Notes: a model not told the origin generated them from the sequence alone. A DNA stretch of 6,642 nt from Gammaproteobacteria bacterium (GCA_027297845.1 JAPUHG010000212.1:1-6642), one strand, 5' to 3'. Positions 1 to 6,630 are shown, counted from the stretch's first letter. Translations and numbers: made by a program.

Positions 1-971
1 TAACCAAACAAAACACCGAGAAACCCGGCAATTACCGACATCAAAAGCAATTGAATGACGCTGACGCGAAGGATCAATCCCTGCTTCGCACCCAGGCATT
101 TCATTAGCGCAACCGTATCCAGCCTTCGGCTGACATAGCGACGCGCCGCCATCGCCACCGCGACTGCGGCCAGAAACACACTGACCAGCGCCGACAAATT
201 CAAGAATCGCTGGGCCCGGTCCATGGCGGAACTGATTTGCGGGCCGACATCGTCAATATCCCGAAGCCGCTCGCCAGCGCCAAGCATCTCTTGCAATTCA
301 CCCTTGAATCGCTCGACTTGGCGTCGCTCACCCGCAAACAACATCAGGTAACGAACCCGGCTGCCCGGCTGGATCAGACCGGTGGAATCCAGATCCGCTG
401 TATTGATCAACAGGCTGGGCGCAACATCGACAAAACGCATTCCGCGATCAGGCCGGTAGGTCAGAACCTGGGTCAGTTTTAGACTCGCGCTGCCTATTTC
501 GATGGTAGCGCCAACATCGGCATCGAGCCTGGCGAGCAGCAGGGTCGACGCCCACGCCTCGCCCGGCGCCGGGATTGCGTCCGTGGTCCGCGCCTCATGC
601 AACAAGCCATCGGCGATTTTCATGCGGCCACGCAAAGGGTAGCCTACGCCAAGCGCACGCACGTTGGCCAGCGTATTGTTGTCGCCCACAAACACGACGC
701 TGGCCATGGATACGACTCGGGAAACCTGCATGCCTGCTGCCAACCCGGCCTGGTCGTAGTCTTGTCTCAGTGGCCTGGTACTTTGCAGACTCAGATCCGC
801 CGCCAGCGCTTCGCTGGCCTGGCGTTTTACCGCCTGGGCGATACGATCGGTAAAAAACGCCACCGCGGCCAGCGCGGCGACCGCAATCAAAATTGCAAGA
901 AGCAGGACGAGCAGTTCACCCGACTTCCAGTCGCGCGCCAGGGTCTTCAGTGCCAGTCGCAAACTGTGCAT
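1..971 (-). CDS. ybbP: YbbP-like ABC transporter permease (FtsX/MacB type), N-terminal 323 residues, runs off the left edge
   Basis: This is the inner-membrane permease of a YbbAP-type ABC exporter, the MacB/FtsX-like superfamily. I translated the reverse strand from the ATG at 971-969, and the frame stays open to base 1 (323 codons plus two bases). A short cytoplasmic N-terminus is followed by a transmembrane helix at about residues 20-40 (LLVLLLAILIAVAALAAVAFF). A large periplasmic domain spans about 43-250 and includes QPGSRVRYLM, which closely resembles QPGSRVTW in E. coli YbbP. A second helix lies at about 256-279, then a cytoplasmic loop with the FtsX-family pattern LDTVALMKCLGA, then a third helix near 303-323. 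E. coli YbbP is about 800 residues, so roughly 480 residues lie outside the window. The start is one base past the ybbA stop (TGATATG), with no clear Shine-Dalgarno site, so coupling to ybbA is likely. The exported substrate is unknown; association with TesA suggests something lipid-like or ester-containing. Confidence 0.95.
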   Translation of the reverse strand, partial: MHSLRLALKTLARDWKSGELLVLLLAILIAVAALAAVAFFTDRIAQAVKRQASEALAADLSLQSTRPLRQDYDQAGLAAGMQVSRVVSMASVVFVGDNNTLANVRALGVGYPLRGRMKIADGLLHEARTTDAIPAPGEAWASTLLLARLDADVGATIEIGSASLKLTQVLTYRPDRGMRFVDVAPSLLINTADLDSTGLIQPGSRVRYLMLFAGERRQVERFKGELQEMLGAGERLRDIDDVGPQISSAMDRAQRFLNLSALVSVFLAAVAVAMAARRYVSRRLDTVALMKCLGAKQGLILRVSVIQLLLMSVIAGFLGVLFG

Positions 972-972
972 A

Positions 973-1671
973 TCAGCTAGCCGCAGGTTCGAAAAGCCGA
1001 CCGGACTCTATATGAATGCTGCGATCGCAACGACCAGCCAGGGAAGTATCGTGGGTAACGAGCACCAGCGTGGTGCCCGACTCCTTGTTCAGATCAAACA
1101 GCAGATCGATGATCCGTCCACCGGTTTTGCCATCCAGATTACCGGTAGGCTCATCGGCAAACAGGACCGCCGGTCGGGTAACGAATGCCCGGGCGATGGC
1201 AACCCGCTGTTTCTCCCCAGCCGACAACTGCCGTGGGTAATGACCTTTGCGCTCCAACAAACCTACCTTGGCCAGTACGGACAACGCCTCATCGTCTGCA
1301 TTCTTCTTGCCCATCAATTCCAGCGGCAGCATCACATTCTCCAGCGCGGTCAGCGAAGGAATCAGGTGAAAGGATTGAAATACGAATCCCACGTGCTCGG
1401 CACGGGCAACGGCCCGGCCATCCTCATCCAGCGCAGTAATTTCGGTATTATTGAGCCAGACCTGACCGGCACTGGGTTCGTCCAGTCCGGCAAGCATCGC
1501 CAGCAACGTCGACTTACCAGCGCCGGACACACCGACCACGGCCACTGACTCGCCGGCATAAATCTCCAGGATGACGATGTCCAGTATGGTTAAGCTGCCC
1601 TCCCGGCTGGTAACCTTCCTGGTGAGCGCGCGAGTTTTTAGAACGGGTTCTGCGGAAGTATTTGATGACAT
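973..1671 (-). CDS. ybbA: YbbA-like ABC transporter ATP-binding protein
   Basis: This is the cytoplasmic ATPase that should power the YbbP permease encoded next. With the chosen start it is 232 residues, close to E. coli YbbA (about 228). All ABC motifs are visible: Walker A GVSGAGKST at 47-55, Q-loop Gln99 in GFVFQSF, signature LSAGE at 149-153, Walker B ending FADEP with catalytic Glu174, D-loop NLD at 178-180 and switch His207. The Q-loop context HVGFVFQSFHLIP and the end LVTHDTSLAGRCDR match the YbbA/LolD/MacB subfamily. A longer frame back to an ATG at 1743 exists. I prefer the ATG at 1671-1669 because it fits the family length, and the extra 24 residues would lie antisense to the tesA signal peptide. 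No alternative GTG or TTG start occurs in the next stretch. The signature has Ala where LSGGE is commoner; this is tolerated in related ATPases. Confidence 0.95.
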   Translation of the reverse strand: MSSNTSAEPVLKTRALTRKVTSREGSLTILDIVILEIYAGESVAVVGVSGAGKSTLLAMLAGLDEPSAGQVWLNNTEITALDEDGRAVARAEHVGFVFQSFHLIPSLTALENVMLPLELMGKKNADDEALSVLAKVGLLERKGHYPRQLSAGEKQRVAIARAFVTRPAVLFADEPTGNLDGKTGGRIIDLLFDLNKESGTTLVLVTHDTSLAGRCDRSIHIESGRLFEPAAS

Positions 1672-1672
1672 G
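1669..1672. other. Shared divergent start site: ybbA and tesA start codons overlap on opposite strands
   Basis: The self-complementary tetramer CATG contains the ATG of tesA on the plus strand (1670-1672) and the ATG of ybbA on the minus strand (1671-1669). If both start calls are right, the two divergent genes have no intergenic DNA, and each promoter and ribosome binding site must lie inside the other gene. A possible tesA Shine-Dalgarno GGAAG sits at 1654-1658, 11 bases before the start. I see no good site for ybbA. Confidence 0.7.
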
Positions 1673-2290
1673 ATCAGATTATTGACACTACTTTTGCTGT
1701 CAGCGTTGCCGATTGACGTTGTACATGCAGAAGACTCTACCATCCTGGTCGTTGGCGACAGCCTGAGCGCCGCCTATGGCATGGCAACGGAACAATCCTG
1801 GGTGTCTTTGCTGGAAAACAGGCTGCGCGTTCGAGGTTACGATTATCGCGTTGTTAATGCCAGCATAGCCGGTGATACAACCCAGAGCGGCCGCTACCGG
1901 CTGCAGCGATCGCTCGAACAATTCAGTCCGGCCATCGTCATCATCGAGTTGGGTGGAAATGACGGTCTGCGTGGTCTGCCGCTGGAAGTAACCCGAAGCA
2001 ACCTCGTGTACATGATCGAAACCTGCCAGCAATCCGGCGCCACCGTTGTGCTGGCGGGGATCAGGATTCCGCCCAATTATGGTCCGGCCTACGCCGAGAA
2101 TTTTCATGCTATATACCCGGAACTGGCCGAGCGCTACGGGCTTCTGCTGATCCCGTTTATCCTGGAAAATGTGGCCCTCGACCCGGATCTGATGCTGGCG
2201 GATGGCATCCACCCGAATGTGGCCGGTCAGGAAGCGATGTTAGACAACATCTGGCCAGTCCTGACACCGGCACTGGAAGCGATCCCTTGA
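1670..2290 (+). CDS. tesA: TesA-type periplasmic esterase / acyl-CoA thioesterase I / lysophospholipase (SGNH hydrolase)
   Basis: This is a secreted SGNH-fold hydrolase of 206 residues, close to E. coli TesA (208). Family members cleave acyl thioesters, lysophospholipids and aryl esters in the periplasm. Residues 1-20 form a signal peptide (basic MIR, hydrophobic LLTLLLLSALPI, likely cleavage after VVHA). The four SGNH blocks are present: block I GDSLSAAYG with nucleophile Ser31, block II with Gly68 in NASIAGDT, block III GGNDGLRG with Asn97, and block V DGIHPN with Asp178 and His181. Other TesA-typical stretches are IRIPPNYG (131-138) and AIYPELA. A longer frame opens at 1571 but would put 33 non-signal residues in front and overlap ybbA by 100 bases, so I chose 1670. 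It lies divergent to ybbA, as in E. coli, and its stop overlaps the next gene's TTG start. Confidence 0.96.
   Translation: MIRLLTLLLLSALPIDVVHAEDSTILVVGDSLSAAYGMATEQSWVSLLENRLRVRGYDYRVVNASIAGDTTQSGRYRLQRSLEQFSPAIVIIELGGNDGLRGLPLEVTRSNLVYMIETCQQSGATVVLAGIRIPPNYGPAYAENFHAIYPELAERYGLLLIPFILENVALDPDLMLADGIHPNVAGQEAMLDNIWPVLTPALEAIP
2275..2279 (+). promoter_or_regulatory. Shine-Dalgarno site supporting the TTG start at 2287
   Basis: GGAAG lies inside the end of tesA, with a 7-base spacer to the TTG at 2287-2289. This good spacing supports the non-ATG start of the FG-GAP gene. The TTG overlaps the tesA TGA stop (TTGA), so re-initiation by terminating ribosomes is also possible. Confidence 0.6.
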
Positions 2291-4020
2291 AAATTCTGCG
2301 GGCCGGCAAAAAAATTATTCCCGCGCTGTGTCTTGGTCTGTTGACAGTGGCGGCGACGGGGGATGCTGATGAAGCGTTGTTTATCGATGCCGGCGAATCC
2401 AGCGGGCTCGATTTTGTTCACTTCAACGGCATGTCCGGTGAACTCTATCTGCCGGAAATCATGGGCGCCGGCGTGGCCGTTTTCGATTTCGATCGCGATG
2501 GCGACCTGGACATATACCTGCTGCAGGGACATATGATCGGTCCCGGCAAGTCCATGGCCGACGCGATCATGCCTCCCCCGGCCAATACTTCACTGATTGA
2601 TCGCCTGTACAGGAATGACACGAAAGTTGGTGCAGCAGCGTTGCACTTTAAGGATGTCACTGAAAAAAGCGGGATCAGATCCGGCGGTTATGGCATGGGT
2701 GTCGCTGCCGGTGACATAAACAACGATGGCTGGCCGGACCTGTATATCAGCAACCTCGGTCATAACCAGTTATGGCTGAACAACGGCGACGGCACCTTCA
2801 AGGATATCACCGAAAAAGCGGGCGTGGATGACGAACGCTGGAGCGTTAGCGCCGCTTTTGTCGATATCAACCTGGATGGCTGGCTGGATTTATATGTCGG
2901 CAACTATGTAGCTTACGACATGGAGAACCCGAAGCCGTGCCGCTCCGCGACCACTGCCCGGGACTATTGCGGCCCGCAGGCATTCGAGCCCGCCACCGAT
3001 CGGTTGTTCCTCAACCGTGGCGACGGCAGCTTTGCGGACATCAGCGAGAAATCGGGGATTACTCAAGTCTTTGGCGGCGCGCTGGGCGTTATTGCAGCGG
3101 ACTTCAATGGCGATCACTGGCCGGATATTTATGTGGGTAACGATGGCATGGCCAATCAGCTGTGGATCAACCAACAAGACGGGACCTTTGAAGATACGGC
3201 CCCACTGGCGGGTGTTTCGGTTAACCGTTATGGCATGCCCGAGGCGAGCATGGGTGTGGTTGCCGCCGATTTCGACGGCGACGGCGATGAAGACTTGTTC
3301 ATGACTCACCTGGTTCGTGAAACCAATACCTTGTATGTCAACGATGGCACCGGTTGGTTCGATGACAAGACAGCGGAGATCGGCCTGGGTCTCGCGAGCA
3401 TCCCGTACTCAGGTTTTGGCACCGCCTGGCTCGATATCGACAATGATGGCTGGCTGGATCTGCTCATCGTAAACGGCGCGGTAACGCTGTTCGAGTCACA
3501 CGAGCCCACCGACAAGGTGTTCCCACTGGATCGTCGCAACCAGCTTTTCGCAAACGATCATGGCAAGGCATTCATCGATATCAGCGATCTGGCCGGCGAT
3601 GCATTCCAGTTTTCGGAAGTGAGTCGCGGTGCAGCGACAGGTGATTTCGATAACGATGGCGATATCGATCTTGTCATCAGCAACAACAGTGGTCGTGCGC
3701 GTTTGCTGCTAAACCAGGTCGGTAACAAGAACGCATGGCTCGGTGTCAGTGTGCTCGACGCCACGGGAAAATATCATGTCACCGGAAGCAAGGTCGCGCT
3801 GATTCGTGAAAACCGGGCACCGCTGTGGCGTCGCGTGCGTACCGATGGCAGCTATGCATCGGCGAGCGATCCAAGAATCGTTTTTGGACTTGGAGGCAGC
3901 CGTGGCCCGCAAACGATAGAAGTTACCTGGCCCGGTGGTGAACGTGAGCGTTGGAGTGCATTGGCGGCTAACCGCTATCATGAATTGCGCCGTGACAGCG
4001 GGATAAAAACCGGGCAATGA
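2287..4020 (+). CDS. Secreted FG-GAP/VCBS-repeat protein with C-terminal ASPIC/UnbV domain (CRTAC1-like)
   Basis: This is a predicted exported calcium-binding beta-propeller protein of 577 residues with no known enzymatic role. The TTG start gives a sensible signal peptide: basic KILRAGKK, then IIPALCLGLLTVAATG, with cleavage near residues 24-28. Seven Asp-rich calcium-type loops follow at residues 67-75, 143-151, 193-201, 272-280, 328-336, 383-391 and 453-461. Typical forms are DINNDGWPD, DFDGDGDED and DFDNDGDID. They alternate with NQLWLNNGDGTFKDIT-like blade segments. The fourth loop, DFNGDHWPD, is the least canonical. Two cysteines, Cys218 and Cys228 (the second in YCGP), could form a disulfide in the oxidising periplasm. 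Residues about 499-567 are an ASPIC/UnbV domain, with GSKV, RTDGSYASASDPR, VFGLGG and VTWPGG visible. The 15-base string GATGGCTGGCTGGAT occurs at 2875-2889 and 3445-3459 and reflects internal repeat duplication. It overlaps tesA by TTGA and the TPR gene by ATGA. Its ligand is unknown. Confidence 0.9.
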   Translation: MKILRAGKKIIPALCLGLLTVAATGDADEALFIDAGESSGLDFVHFNGMSGELYLPEIMGAGVAVFDFDRDGDLDIYLLQGHMIGPGKSMADAIMPPPANTSLIDRLYRNDTKVGAAALHFKDVTEKSGIRSGGYGMGVAAGDINNDGWPDLYISNLGHNQLWLNNGDGTFKDITEKAGVDDERWSVSAAFVDINLDGWLDLYVGNYVAYDMENPKPCRSATTARDYCGPQAFEPATDRLFLNRGDGSFADISEKSGITQVFGGALGVIAADFNGDHWPDIYVGNDGMANQLWINQQDGTFEDTAPLAGVSVNRYGMPEASMGVVAADFDGDGDEDLFMTHLVRETNTLYVNDGTGWFDDKTAEIGLGLASIPYSGFGTAWLDIDNDGWLDLLIVNGAVTLFESHEPTDKVFPLDRRNQLFANDHGKAFIDISDLAGDAFQFSEVSRGAATGDFDNDGDIDLVISNNSGRARLLLNQVGNKNAWLGVSVLDATGKYHVTGSKVALIRENRAPLWRRVRTDGSYASASDPRIVFGLGGSRGPQTIEVTWPGGERERWSALAANRYHELRRDSGIKTGQ

Positions 4021-5084
4021 GCGAATCAAGGTATTCCTGCGGCCTGTTGCCAACCCGGATTTTGCCGCTTTTCCTATGCGTCTGCTGGCCGGTTCTTCTG
4101 CCGGCGCAGATCGAAACGGACCCGGCGTTGCTGCCAATTCCCGAACCAGATCTGGAGCTCCTGCAACCGGCGACACAGGTGAAACTAAGTCGCGCGCAGG
4201 ACTATTTTCACCACACAGCGCCGTCGCTGGATGGCAGGCTGCTGGCCGAGGCGTATGGAAAACTCGGCATGGTCTACCAGGCACTGCAATTGCAGGCCGC
4301 CGCAAAAGCCGCTTATAGCAACGCCATCATTTTGGACCCGGACGCACCCCAGTGGCCGTTTTATCTCGCCATTCATCATGAAGAGGTCGGCGAACTGGCC
4401 GCTGCCGCCAAGCTTTATTCGGAGAGCCTGACGATAGCGCCACAAATGGCCGGCACCTGGCTGCGTTTTGCCGAAGTCCTGCTGGAAACAGGCGACCTGC
4501 TTAACTCGGAAAACGCTTTTCGTCGGACATTATCCCTTGAGCGCGGCCAGGTCGTCGCGATCGCGGGCCTCGGCACCATCGCGTTGCGCAGGGAACAGTA
4601 CCGGAATGCGATCAACGCTTTCGAAGCCGCGTTGCGTATCCAGCCAGAGGCAACGCAATTGCATTACCGGCTGGCCATGGCTTATCGCAACCTCGGTAAC
4701 CGCGACCAGGCAATAGAGCATTTGAGCAAAAGCGGCAAACGCATACCCTCCAGTTTCCATCCCTGGATCGAGCTGATGAAGGCGCGCGAGAAAGGATCGG
4801 CTTTTTATTTGCGAGTCGGCAGAAAAGCCGCTTCCGGCGGAGACTACCGCAGGGCAATGGCGGTCTATAGCCTGGCCCTGGAAATCGATCCGGAAAACCT
4901 GGCGGCGTTGTATAATCTCGCGGCGACCTCGCTGGTCATGGGCAACCGCGACCGCGCCAATGGCTACCTGGAGCGGGCGTTGGAACTAGCACCGAATGAT
5001 CAGCGCTTCCATGATTTGCGAGTACGCATTCAGCAAACACGAGACGGCGGGCAAAAAAGTGTCGAAGATGAAACTACGGATTGA
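4017..5084 (+). CDS. Exported or membrane-anchored TPR-repeat protein
   Basis: This 355-residue TPR protein is probably a scaffold in the periplasm. The N-terminus has a basic residue, a hydrophobic stretch ILPLFLCVCWPVLLPA at about 15-30, and then a Pro/Glu-rich segment (ETDPALLPIPEPDLELL). That fits a signal peptide cut after PAQ or thereabouts, or an uncleaved anchor. TPR-like helical pairs lie at about 76-108, 111-141, 144-175, 178-209, 213-235, 262-292 and 295-326. Consensus pieces such as YRNAINAFEAALRIQPE and YRRAMAVYSLALEIDPENL are visible. The last 20 or so residues are charged and probably disordered. The ATG overlaps the previous stop (ATGA), so it should be co-translated with the FG-GAP gene. 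Pairs of CRTAC1-like and TPR genes recur in environmental bacteria, which suggests joint work, but no catalytic residues are visible and the function is unknown. Confidence 0.86.
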   Translation: MSESRYSCGLLPTRILPLFLCVCWPVLLPAQIETDPALLPIPEPDLELLQPATQVKLSRAQDYFHHTAPSLDGRLLAEAYGKLGMVYQALQLQAAAKAAYSNAIILDPDAPQWPFYLAIHHEEVGELAAAAKLYSESLTIAPQMAGTWLRFAEVLLETGDLLNSENAFRRTLSLERGQVVAIAGLGTIALRREQYRNAINAFEAALRIQPEATQLHYRLAMAYRNLGNRDQAIEHLSKSGKRIPSSFHPWIELMKAREKGSAFYLRVGRKAASGGDYRRAMAVYSLALEIDPENLAALYNLAATSLVMGNRDRANGYLERALELAPNDQRFHDLRVRIQQTRDGGQKSVEDETTD

Positions 5085-5090
5085 AAAAAC

Positions 5091-5465
5091 GTGAAAAACC
5101 TATACCTCGGAATATTAATTGCACTGATTCCAGCGGTCGTGGCCGCTGATTATCCAATGTCCGTGACCAGTTGTCTGGACAACATGTCGGTGGTGATCGA
5201 CTTCGGTGTCGCGAACGAACAGGCGTTCGTGCGCGTGGAAAATTACGAGGGCCGGGAGATTTATTGTGAAGCAAAATTCAAGGCGGGTCCGGATCGGCGT
5301 ACACGCAGAACGACGATTCAACCGGACAAGCATGGCGTGATGATTTACTCACCCCGGCGTACGGTCACGCGTATGTATCTAAAGGTCTATTGTAGCGATG
5401 AAAAAGAAAGCATGAAGGACAAAACGCTGATCGAATATTCCTGTCAGAAGTCAGCCAAAGACTAA
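5091..5465 (+). CDS. Small secreted protein of unknown function with four cysteines
   Basis: I do not recognise the family of this 124-residue protein. It begins at a GTG 6 bases after the TPR gene's stop. The upstream site is weak (CGGA at 5077-5080, 10-base spacer). Residues 1-19 are a clear signal peptide (MKN, then LYLGILIALIPAVVAA), cleaved probably before Asp20. The mature part of about 105 residues has exactly four cysteines, Cys28, Cys59, Cys101 and Cys118, an even number that could form two disulfides. Its look is a small mixed-charge beta-rich domain with a basic patch at 69-73 and 89-94 and a Lys/Glu-rich end. The close spacing and signal peptide point to a role with the preceding secreted proteins. 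The frame is supported by the signal peptide and operon position rather than by homology I can name. Confidence 0.72.
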   Translation: MKNLYLGILIALIPAVVAADYPMSVTSCLDNMSVVIDFGVANEQAFVRVENYEGREIYCEAKFKAGPDRRTRRTTIQPDKHGVMIYSPRRTVTRMYLKVYCSDEKESMKDKTLIEYSCQKSAKD

Positions 5466-5473
5466 AAAGACTG

Positions 5474-6598
5474 TCAGGCGCCGGCCGAGCCCAGCCATTT
5501 TTCCAGCAGCGGTTGCTCCCATTCGCTGATCGCATTGCATAGCGCGGTCAAGGCAGTTTTTTCTATATCGCTCAGATACGGATTCCATGTTTCAAGTATC
5601 AATACCGCGCGCAGACTATCGCTGCGGTTCCATGCCTCGTGTTCGAAGCTATCGTCGAAAATAATGCACTTCCCCTCGCTCCAGCCACGCGTCTCCGGGC
5701 CGCAACGCAACGCGCAATCGCCTGGAATTATTAGCGCCAGGTGAACCGCCAGCTTGGTATTGGCCACGCCAAAGTGAGGCTTGATGTGTGCCCCCGGTTT
5801 CAAAATCGAGAAAAATACCTCGGGCGCATTACCTTCGCATGTTGGCATCGGCATAAGGTCCACGGCGGCGACCGTTCCCGGGCAACGCTGGCAATGCTCC
5901 GGCTGCCGCTCACCCTCCTTATAAAGATGGTATGAATTCCAATCCGTTTTCCCGGCCAGATTTTGCATTGCCGCAGGAACACCGGGTCCCTCGCGCACAT
6001 AGGGAGAAAAATCGGCCTCGTCGTCATTGAGTAAAGCCAACAATTCTTCACGGATCGGTCCCGCCGCTTTTTCCAGTTGATGGATGCCATCTATTTCGTC
6101 ACGCTCGAACCACGGTTGCGGCGGTATACCCGGAAGGTAAACGGCGCCAGGTCGCTGCATCTCATCGGCGAAAACCGGTTTTTTGCGCCCGTGCTGAATG
6201 TCGATACAGTCACGAACCCTTTGCAGCGCCTCTTTGCCAGCCACCGATTCCTGCTCTGCAAGAATCTGCAGGTGCAGGCGGACAAAATGCCGCCGAAGCA
6301 GCACCAGCGCCTGGCGAACCGATTGCACCATCTGCGCCGGGGCGTTGGGAGTGGATGGCAATTTCTCAAGCTCGGGATTGATTGAAAAACACATGTGGAA
6401 ATGCTCGGCAGCCATCGATGCCCGGCCCTGCTGCGCTAACAACGCACCGAGCCACAAGTGAACGATTTCCTGCCGTGGCTGTTCCGTCAGCGCCGCCTGC
6501 AGAAGCTCCATCGCCGCATCTTGCCGACCGGCAGCCAACAGTTTTTGCGCGTCAAGCAGGGTGTTACTTTGACTGTCTTCTCTTGTTGCGGTGGTCAT
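5474..6598 (-). CDS. TPR-containing aspartyl/asparaginyl beta-hydroxylase-family 2-oxoglutarate dioxygenase
   Basis: This 374-residue protein is an Fe(II)/2-oxoglutarate dioxygenase of the family of animal AspH and bacterial LpxO (Asp_Arg_Hydrox, PF05118). Such enzymes hydroxylate Asp/Asn side chains or, in LpxO, lipid A acyl chains. There is no signal peptide or membrane helix, so it is probably cytoplasmic. Residues about 12-76 form two TPR-like helical pairs (LLAAGRQDAAMELLQAAL and LGALLAQQGRASMAAEHF). The catalytic domain spans about 195-345. FSILKPGAHIKPHFG carries the first iron ligand His275. Gly277 sits where a facial-triad carboxylate would be, as in AspH. His286 (AVHLAL) and FDDSFEHEAWN with His320 as second iron ligand follow. 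Arg330 is the likely 2-oxoglutarate anchor, followed by ETWNPYLS, which resembles VWHPELT of AspH. The ATG at 6598-6596 gives the whole TPR region; no strong ribosome site is seen. It converges with the plus-strand operon. The substrate cannot be read from sequence. Confidence 0.93.
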   Translation of the reverse strand: MTTATREDSQSNTLLDAQKLLAAGRQDAAMELLQAALTEQPRQEIVHLWLGALLAQQGRASMAAEHFHMCFSINPELEKLPSTPNAPAQMVQSVRQALVLLRRHFVRLHLQILAEQESVAGKEALQRVRDCIDIQHGRKKPVFADEMQRPGAVYLPGIPPQPWFERDEIDGIHQLEKAAGPIREELLALLNDDEADFSPYVREGPGVPAAMQNLAGKTDWNSYHLYKEGERQPEHCQRCPGTVAAVDLMPMPTCEGNAPEVFFSILKPGAHIKPHFGVANTKLAVHLALIIPGDCALRCGPETRGWSEGKCIIFDDSFEHEAWNRSDSLRAVLILETWNPYLSDIEKTALTALCNAISEWEQPLLEKWLGSAGA

Positions 6599-6624
6599 GC
6601 TCTGTGCCGTGCTTTGGAAGACGC

Positions 6625-6630
6625 ATTGTA
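6625..6630 (-). promoter_or_regulatory. Possible -10 element for the beta-hydroxylase gene
   Basis: Reading the minus strand, TACAAT lies 26 bases before the hydroxylase ATG and differs from TATAAT by one base. Transcription would start near 6618 and give a leader of about 20 bases. The -35 region would lie outside the window, so only half of the promoter can be judged. Confidence 0.3.

Noticed and set aside
1012..1548. Long plus-strand open frame antisense to ybbA
   Set aside because: The opposite strand encodes every ABC ATPase motif; this frame shows no domain, signal peptide or ribosome site and is a shadow.
1571..1669. A longer tesA start at 1571
   Set aside because: It would bury the hydrophobic signal peptide behind 33 residues and overlap ybbA by 100 bases. 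The start at 1670 gives the normal TesA layout.
1682..1687. Perfect TTGACA -35 hexamer on the plus strand
   Set aside because: It lies inside the tesA signal-peptide codons, downstream of the start, and no acceptable -10 sequence follows at 16-18 bases.
1672..1743. A 24-residue N-terminal extension of ybbA from an ATG at 1743
   Set aside because: It is polar and unlike YbbA relatives, exceeds the family length and lies opposite the tesA signal-peptide codons. The ATG at 1671 fits better.
2320..2333. Lipoprotein lipobox at Cys15 of the FG-GAP protein
   Set aside because: The residues before it read PAL, with Leu at -1, where signal peptidase II needs Gly, Ala or Ser. An ordinary signal peptide is more likely.
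3709..4305. Minus-strand open frame of 198 codons across the FG-GAP/TPR junction
   Set aside because: It runs antisense through the ASPIC domain and the TPR gene's signal region, and its protein is low-complexity without recognisable features.
5441..5477. Direct repeat CTGTCAG at 5441-5447 and 5471-5477
   Set aside because: Seven bases repeated once is expected by chance and has no associated structure or mobile feature.
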